Part shown: positions 8,691 through 12,313 of the stretch, piece after piece | Numbering within the stretch: position 1 is the stretch's first letter | Layout: each line of letters begins with the position of its first letter | Source: Euperipatoides rowelli | Taxonomy: Eukaryota; Onychophora; Udeonychophora; Euonychophora; Peripatopsidae | Assembly: GCA_003024985.2 (NCBI GenBank) | Contig: PXIH01S0003340.1 | Length of the DNA stretch: 12,313 bases | Strand: one strand, 5' to 3' | The notes under the pieces: generated by a model | What the model saw: only the letters and a program-made list of their open reading frames with translations | Databases searched by the model: none | What the model was told of the DNA's origin: nothing | Translations under genes and position numbers: made by a program

Positions 8691-9357
8691 CTAACAAAAT
8701 TACCTGGCATTTCCCGGCCATTTTAGAACATCTCCCCTTCTGGTATTGCCCGGGGTGTCCATTACCAGTTGTTGCCCGACCATTTTAATGTCACCCTCCC
8801 TTAATCCCACTCTCTGTCCCTATCTCCTTCCCTTAATTCAGCTGTACCATTGCCCAGTAGTCCATTCCCCATCATTGCCCGGCCATTTTAGAACATCTAC
8901 CCAACATTTCCCGGGTGTCCATTGCCACCACTCTTCCTTAATCCCAATCTCCCTCCCTATCTTCCTCCCTTAGTTCAACTCTGTCCCGTTTCTCTAGTGT
9001 CCATTACCCATCATTGCCACAGCATTTTCCTCCCCCAACCGATTTTTTCCTTAAAAATTACTTTAAAGTTGATAATTTTAAAGATTTCCAAACATGGCAA
9101 AATTGACAAAAAGCTTCCAATACGTTTCCTATGTAAAAGTTGCATACTCTTATCACAAGAGGCACCATAGTCATTTTAAGAGTTTTTAATTAATTAAAAA
9201 TCAACCATAATTAAATGTTGCGTTTTCAGATTTTTCTGATCAGTTTGAGTGCCTAAACTATCATCGTACCAAATATCAGCTTTCTAGCATATCTAGAAGT
9301 TGGTTAGAATTATTGGATACAAACATACAAACAAATTTTCTCTTTTATATATTAAGA
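8691..9357 (+). mobile_element. 667-bp non-coding insertion in the repeat unit (Helitron- or RTE/SINE-like)
   Basis: The insertion interrupts the unit precisely: host sequence 'acttataatgaa' ends at 8690 and 'ttattactgaaaatat' resumes at 9358, with no duplicated or lost host base. Inside, the left half (8694-9040) is C-rich and made of two diverged tandem copies; a 21-base block is identical at 8713-8733 and 8878-8898. Its start, 'ctaacaaaattacctggcat', and repeated 'cccgg' look like the 5' end of dispersed insect repeats. The right half ends 'catacaaacaaattttctct' followed by 'tttatatattaaga', a 3' end style seen in RTE-type or SINE-like elements. Insertion between A and T without target duplication would fit a Helitron instead, but the final bases are not the usual CTRR. 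Open frames here (8746-8973 and 8922-9170) come from the C-rich repeats and are not genes. Confidence 0.65.
8713..9037 (+). repeat. C-rich diverged tandem duplication inside the 667-bp insertion
   Basis: The block at 8713-8733 is repeated exactly at 8878-8898 (offset 165). 'cttaatccca(c/a)tctc' at about 8800 and 8937 matches with an offset of 137, the difference being an indel of about 28 bp. A further 'cattacccatcattgcc' at about 9001 begins a third partial copy. The C-rich composition contrasts sharply with the AT-rich surroundings. Confidence 0.65.
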
Positions 9358-9745
9358 TTATTACTGAAAATATATCATTTGTTACCTAAATTAGCAGCCT
9401 AGCTGATATTTAAATAGAACATTCGGCTGTTTGATGGGCGACACTATCCTTTGCCAAACAAAGTTTTGTAAAAACATTTTTTTGGGATAGTGCTCATAAG
9501 TTGCCTTTCCATATTGATAGAATAATCCTAGTATTTTCTTTAAATCAGCCATTGTTACAGTATTTAAACTACTCTATAGTGATGCAAACAATGACAATTG
9601 TTGTGGATTTTGCTTTCCAAAACAATAGAAACTATAGGTATTATTTCGTCATGAATAGATCATGATACATAATGATTACTTTTAATATTGAATAAAAAGT
9701 GTACCAAATTATTTAAAAACAAACTTGTCTATAAACTAAGGATAA
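9358..9745 (-). repeat. 720-bp unit at a second locus, right part
   Basis: Continues the copy broken at 8690 and aligns with 1361-1750 and 6083-6470: 'gggcgacactatcctttgcc', 'tagtgatgcaaacaatgaca', 'aataaaaagtgtaccaaa', 'tctataaactaaggata'. It fades out after about 9745. On the minus strand this copy keeps a start, 'aacaatggctgattt', at the position where the first array has 'aacaatggttgattt'. Confidence 0.75.
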
Positions 9746-9780
9746 TCATTTACAAAAACATATTAAGTCTTCCTTGTTCA

Positions 9781-10476
9781 CTATGTTTCACTATATGGGC
9801 AAGAAAGCTTCTCAACTATCAACAGATTACATCTGTACAACTTCACTGTAAGACATAGGACAAGAATTCCCCCAGGACTGTAAAGTTTTACAAGATGAAC
9901 ATCATTTGAGACCACATCGCCTGACATCATGTGAGTGAACACAACATCAGAAACATGCATTGTGTGATCCAAGACATTTATCAATCCCTTGAGATTAAAT
10001 TTGGACTTAATCAGATAATGAAGATTTTCCATTGAAATGCCAACTTTTAAGAAAAAAACTGACTCTCACTGGAGTGGTATTAAATTTCTTAATAGTGGGT
10101 TTAAGAGCAATAATAGTCCCATAAGGTTTTAAAATATCCACCAGCTCTGCTAGAATAGTAATGACCAGCACCCATAAAATGATCATTTTAATTAAATTAT
10201 AATTAGCAACATAGTCAGCATATAAAACATAAAATTGTCCAAACCTTAAAAAAAAAAAAGACTCCATCACTTATGAATTTTTAAATGAAATAAATTGATA
10301 CTCAGGATAATAGAGAATGAATATTCCTCAAGAAAAACAAGTAATCCCAATGAGTCATGCAAATCAATCAACTGCTCCATAATAAATATTTGCACTTTAA
10401 AAGTAACACCAACTATCACAGAGACACTTGAATTCTGATCAATTAAAGAGCATATAGTTTCTAAAATAATTGTCAA
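9781..10476 (-). pseudogene. chain of three overlapping open frames, probable frameshifted coding remnant
   Basis: Three minus-strand open frames cover 9781-10032, 10007-10270 and 10267-10476, each in a different frame and overlapping its neighbour by 26 or 4 bases. The frame changes fall at or near homopolymer runs (A/T runs at about 10050-10056 and 10248-10259), so decay or sequence error could both split one longer frame. Readable pieces are 'GQFYVLYADYVANYNLIKM' and 'VHLVKLYSPGGILVLCL'. The first is faintly like the central strand of a Tudor domain (hydrophobic-DYGN pattern, here DYVA), and the second like the 'V.LYD..G' strand that follows. This resemblance is weak and I do not assign a function. 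No LINE signature was seen. Upstream and downstream splice sites were not identified, so it could also be a single exon or an old processed copy. Confidence 0.3.
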
Positions 10477-10480
10477 TAAT

Positions 10481-10878
10481 AAATTCCTTAGCTTTACTTA
10501 CATTCTCCAACCTGAATTTTATCCATTTTGTTAATAAATGACGTCATAAATAAAAGCCTGCTGATTAACACACGACACCTATATACTGTACAAATTAAAT
10601 TTGACAGATTGAAATCCACTTTAAAAATTATTTTACTTTAACAGAAAGAAAATTCAATATTTTGCAACAATTGTCCAATTACAGAAAAAAATCTATTAAA
10701 CAATATTGATTAATATACAGTACATTTTAATCATAAAAGTAAATTAATAATTAATCTTAAAAAAAAAAAAAAAAAACTTAAAAATTACAATTTCAATTTG
10801 GGACAAAAAAAGGTCTGGATTTGATTTGCATAGCATAGTCAATTCTCATAGATTTATATTGCCTTGAAGGCGAAACTA
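10481..10878. other. AT-rich spacer with no recognisable feature
   Basis: Contains a poly-A run (about 10759-10776) and scattered A-rich tracts. A 'tgacgtca' octamer at 10539-10546 matches a CRE site but has no supporting promoter context. Confidence 0.5.
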
Positions 10879-10895
10879 CAGTATTCTCCAGCAAG
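10879..10895 (+). repeat. 17-bp inverted repeat, left arm
   Basis: 'cagtattctccagcaag' has its exact reverse complement at 12027-12043. Shorter relatives ('tctccagcaaag' and 'actccagcaaaag') lie at about 11877 and 11690. The pair could be terminal inverted repeats of a non-autonomous DNA element of about 1.17 kb. No flanking target duplication is visible, and the flanks 'aaacta' and 'caagcc' do not match. Confidence 0.45.
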
Positions 10896-10938
10896 GTTTA
10901 TTAGCATTTTGAATAATCAAGCACTGAATGATTATTTT

Positions 10939-11021
10939 AGATGTTAATAGGCTATATTTGCATAATATAAGCCTCTTAGCAATTGTTAAGAGCCTATAAT
11001 AAGTATAGCCTATTAACATCT
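10939..11021. repeat. long imperfect palindrome (hairpin)
   Basis: Perfect 18-bp arms: 'agatgttaataggctata' at 10939-10956 and its reverse complement at 11004-11021. In the centre a second stem, CTCTTA (10973-10978) with TAAGAG (10987-10992), surrounds CAATTG. The parts between pair imperfectly, giving an 83-bp cruciform or stem-loop. It could be a foldback MITE or a structured RNA precursor. It has no coding content. Confidence 0.75.
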
Positions 11022-11457
11022 GGTACAAATAACATGAGGTGCAAGGTTACACAACCAAACACATAATAAGCATAGGCTACCTATCATCCAACAATATGTT
11101 TGCTTTGACGGGTATATTATATGTGACTTCCCAAATATTGATTGCAACCTATTACATAAGATTAATGATGCCATTTTATGACTTGTATTATGCGGTTGTT
11201 TGTGTAATGAATGGAGAAACCAATTGTACTACAATAGACATTTCATAAATATTCATTTGTTCTTTAATTAAATTATAGTGATTAAATTTATGAAAATGTT
11301 ATGTCAAATAAGAAGGCCTATTTTTTGTGAAGCAAAACTGAATTGGGTCACGTGAAAATTTTAGGATGTCAGAGACATCTGCTTGTATTCAGATGAACAA
11401 TAGTTGTACTGTACTAAAATGTAAATACAATCGCACATTCAATTGACTTTATTGCAG
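11022..11457. other. AT-rich stretch, one unrecognised open frame without ATG
   Basis: A plus-strand open frame at 11039-11248 starts at GTG rather than ATG and encodes 69 residues resembling no family I know ('GYLSSNNMFALTGILYVTSQ'). Splice sites around it were not identified. A small hairpin, GATGTC-aga-GACATC, lies at about 11364-11378. Confidence 0.3.
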
Positions 11458-11532
11458 CAAGAGGTCGCTTCTTATATATTAATGATTTATTATTTCAGCG
11501 TCTGTTTCACTGGAAAGCCACTTTGTAATAAG
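11458..11532 (+). other. candidate small exon with consensus splice sites
   Basis: 'tttattgcag' ends at 11457 and 'aag|gtaagatt' begins an excellent donor at 11533. The 75 bases between are 25 open codons (start QEVASYILM, end VCFTGKPLCNK). A second acceptor, 'ttattatttcag', ends at 11498 and would give a 34-base microexon in the same frame, with 'ttaatga' upstream as a possible branch point. Only the splice signals and open frame support this. No neighbouring exon was found in the window, and such signals occur by chance in AT-rich DNA. Confidence 0.22.
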
Positions 11533-11656
11533 GTAAGATTAGTTATAAAAATTGATTAAGAAGTGATGTTTTAGATATTTAGGATAATATAAATTATATA
11601 TCCATTAATTAAAAGTTTTATTACAATAATAAGTAAGGCAATATGTACTTTTTTAA

Positions 11657-11889
11657 GTTTAAATTAATAATCTTGATATTCAAAATAATACTCCAGCAAA
11701 AGTGATTGATGAAGGGTTGATTTGAATCTTATAAATTTTATATTCCCCAAATAAATTCCAAAGCGAATAAATTTAAAACCATTTTGATCCTTAACAGTCT
11801 GTTTTTAAAATATTTGCTTTTATAGTTTAAATTAGGAATCTCTAAATTCAAAATATTACTCCAAAAATAATATTATTCTCCAGCAAAGT
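11657..11889 (+). repeat. pair of diverged direct repeats
   Basis: 11657-11703 and 11825-11889 share 'gtttaaatta', then 'aatct' plus 'attcaaaata', 'tactcca' and 'ccagcaaa(a)gt', with an offset of 168 bp. The second copy carries an internal expansion with 'aataatattattctccagca'. Both end in the same 'ctccagcaaa' word as the 17-bp inverted repeats, so they probably belong to the same element. Confidence 0.5.
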
Positions 11890-12026
11890 TAACGTTAATA
11901 TTTTCTTAATTTAACCAATTATTTTAAATGCATGAATTTAAATAGAAAATAATATTGTTTTTATAACAATAATTGTTCAATTTTATAAAGTTTATTACAA
12001 CGTTTATAACAATAACAATGGGAAGT

Positions 12027-12043
12027 CTTGCTGGAGAATACTG
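12027..12043 (-). repeat. 17-bp inverted repeat, right arm
   Basis: 'cttgctggagaatactg' is the exact reverse complement of 10879-10895. Together the arms enclose the palindrome, the candidate exon and the direct repeats. Confidence 0.45.
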
Positions 12044-12313
12044 CAAGCCTGCCAAAAAAAAAAAAAAAAAACTTATAGGCCTACATAAAAAAACAAAAAC
12101 ACATTTAGGTTGAAATATGTTAAAAAATAAGGTCATCAAATCATAACACATCCAGTGTCAATCTAACCAAATTATAATTTGCTAGCGTAAGCCCATTCCA
12201 CAGACATCAAACATTTTTTGTTTAACCCTTGCTGATCCGAAACTGGGTCAACATTGACCTGAAATTCAGTTTTTTCCTTGTAATTTCTTAAATATTTTTT
12301 TTTTTTTTGCTTT
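12044..12313. other. AT-rich end of window with poly-A and poly-T tracts
   Basis: A long A run (about 12054-12070) and a T run (12294-12310) are present. An open frame overlapping the first run (minus 11924-12151) is low-complexity. The single repeat motif at 12189 is listed separately. Confidence 0.5.
12189..12219 (+). repeat. isolated copy of the 'aagcccatt...catcaaacattttt' motif
   Basis: Matches the first part of the modules at 8013 and 8102 ('aagcccatt(a/c)ca', then 'gacatcaaacattttt'). It is preceded by 'gctagcgt', so on the minus strand it reads '...gggcttacgctagc'; a CTAG at that position could be a transposon terminus. It shows that the motif is dispersed and not only tandem. Confidence 0.5.

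Noticed and set aside
8746-9170. Two plus-strand open frames rich in proline, serine and leucine
   Set aside because: Both arise from the C-rich tandem repeats of the 667-bp insertion and have no family resemblance.
10539-10546. 'tgacgtca' CRE-like octamer
   Set aside because: A single short word without promoter context; expected by chance at this length.
11039-11248. Plus-strand open frame of 69 residues
   Set aside because: No ATG start, no recognisable domain and no splice sites that I could support; kept only as a note in the stretch annotation.
11924-12151. Minus-strand open frame of 75 residues with a poly-phenylalanine run
   Set aside because: The run is translated from a poly-A/T tract; the frame also crosses the right inverted-repeat arm.
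1-12313. CRISPR array, bacterial operons or prophage
   Set aside because: No regularly spaced short repeats, no ribosome-binding-site-led genes and no dense coding; the LINEs show the DNA is from an animal nucleus.

Overview
The window is strongly AT-rich animal DNA, most likely from an arthropod. There is no bacterial-style gene packing, no operon and no convincing intact host gene. The content is a nested pile of decayed repeats: two dead LINE retrotransposons, a tRNA-like (SINE-like) tandem repeat, smaller insertions and long homopolymer runs. Motifs such as 'agatggcgctgtta' near 8064, together with Jockey/CR1-like and Tx1/L1-like LINEs, fit an arthropod, perhaps a hemipteran insect. That taxonomic call is an inference from style and is weak.

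Region by region: 1-360 holds a low-confidence minus-strand tRNA-like/SINE- or LTR-like piece, and 361-1096 shows nothing recognisable. From about 1097 to 6597 I read one ancestral head-to-tail array of a unit about 710-720 bp long, oriented minus, with a tRNA-like head and a tail containing 'gattagattag'. Two minus-strand LINEs split this array. LINE-A (1970-3566) is a 5'-truncated Jockey/CR1-type element with YADD and WNSLP motifs; it is itself interrupted by a SINE-like piece carrying A and B boxes (about 2530-2735). LINE-B (3708-5465) is a 5'-truncated Tx1/L1-type element flanked by a perfect 14-bp target-site duplication.

The stretch 6598-8008 has no gene I can support. Degenerate short repeats follow (8009-8272), and one of their motifs recurs at 12189. 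A second, separate copy of the 720-bp unit (8498-9745) was split cleanly by a 667-bp insertion (8691-9357). On the minus strand, 9781-10476 is a chain of three overlapping open frames that looks like a frameshifted coding remnant of unknown, possibly Tudor-like, origin. The right end (10879-12043) is bounded by a 17-bp inverted repeat. It contains a strong hairpin (10939-11021), a candidate small exon with good splice sites (11458-11532) and a degenerate direct repeat.

Nothing here acts as a pathway. The value of the window is its layered insertion history, which orders the repeats: the tandem unit first, then the LINEs and the 667-bp element, with the SINE-like piece inside LINE-A. I found no previously undescribed gene system. 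The tandem tRNA-headed unit and the overlapping open frames are the parts most worth following up.
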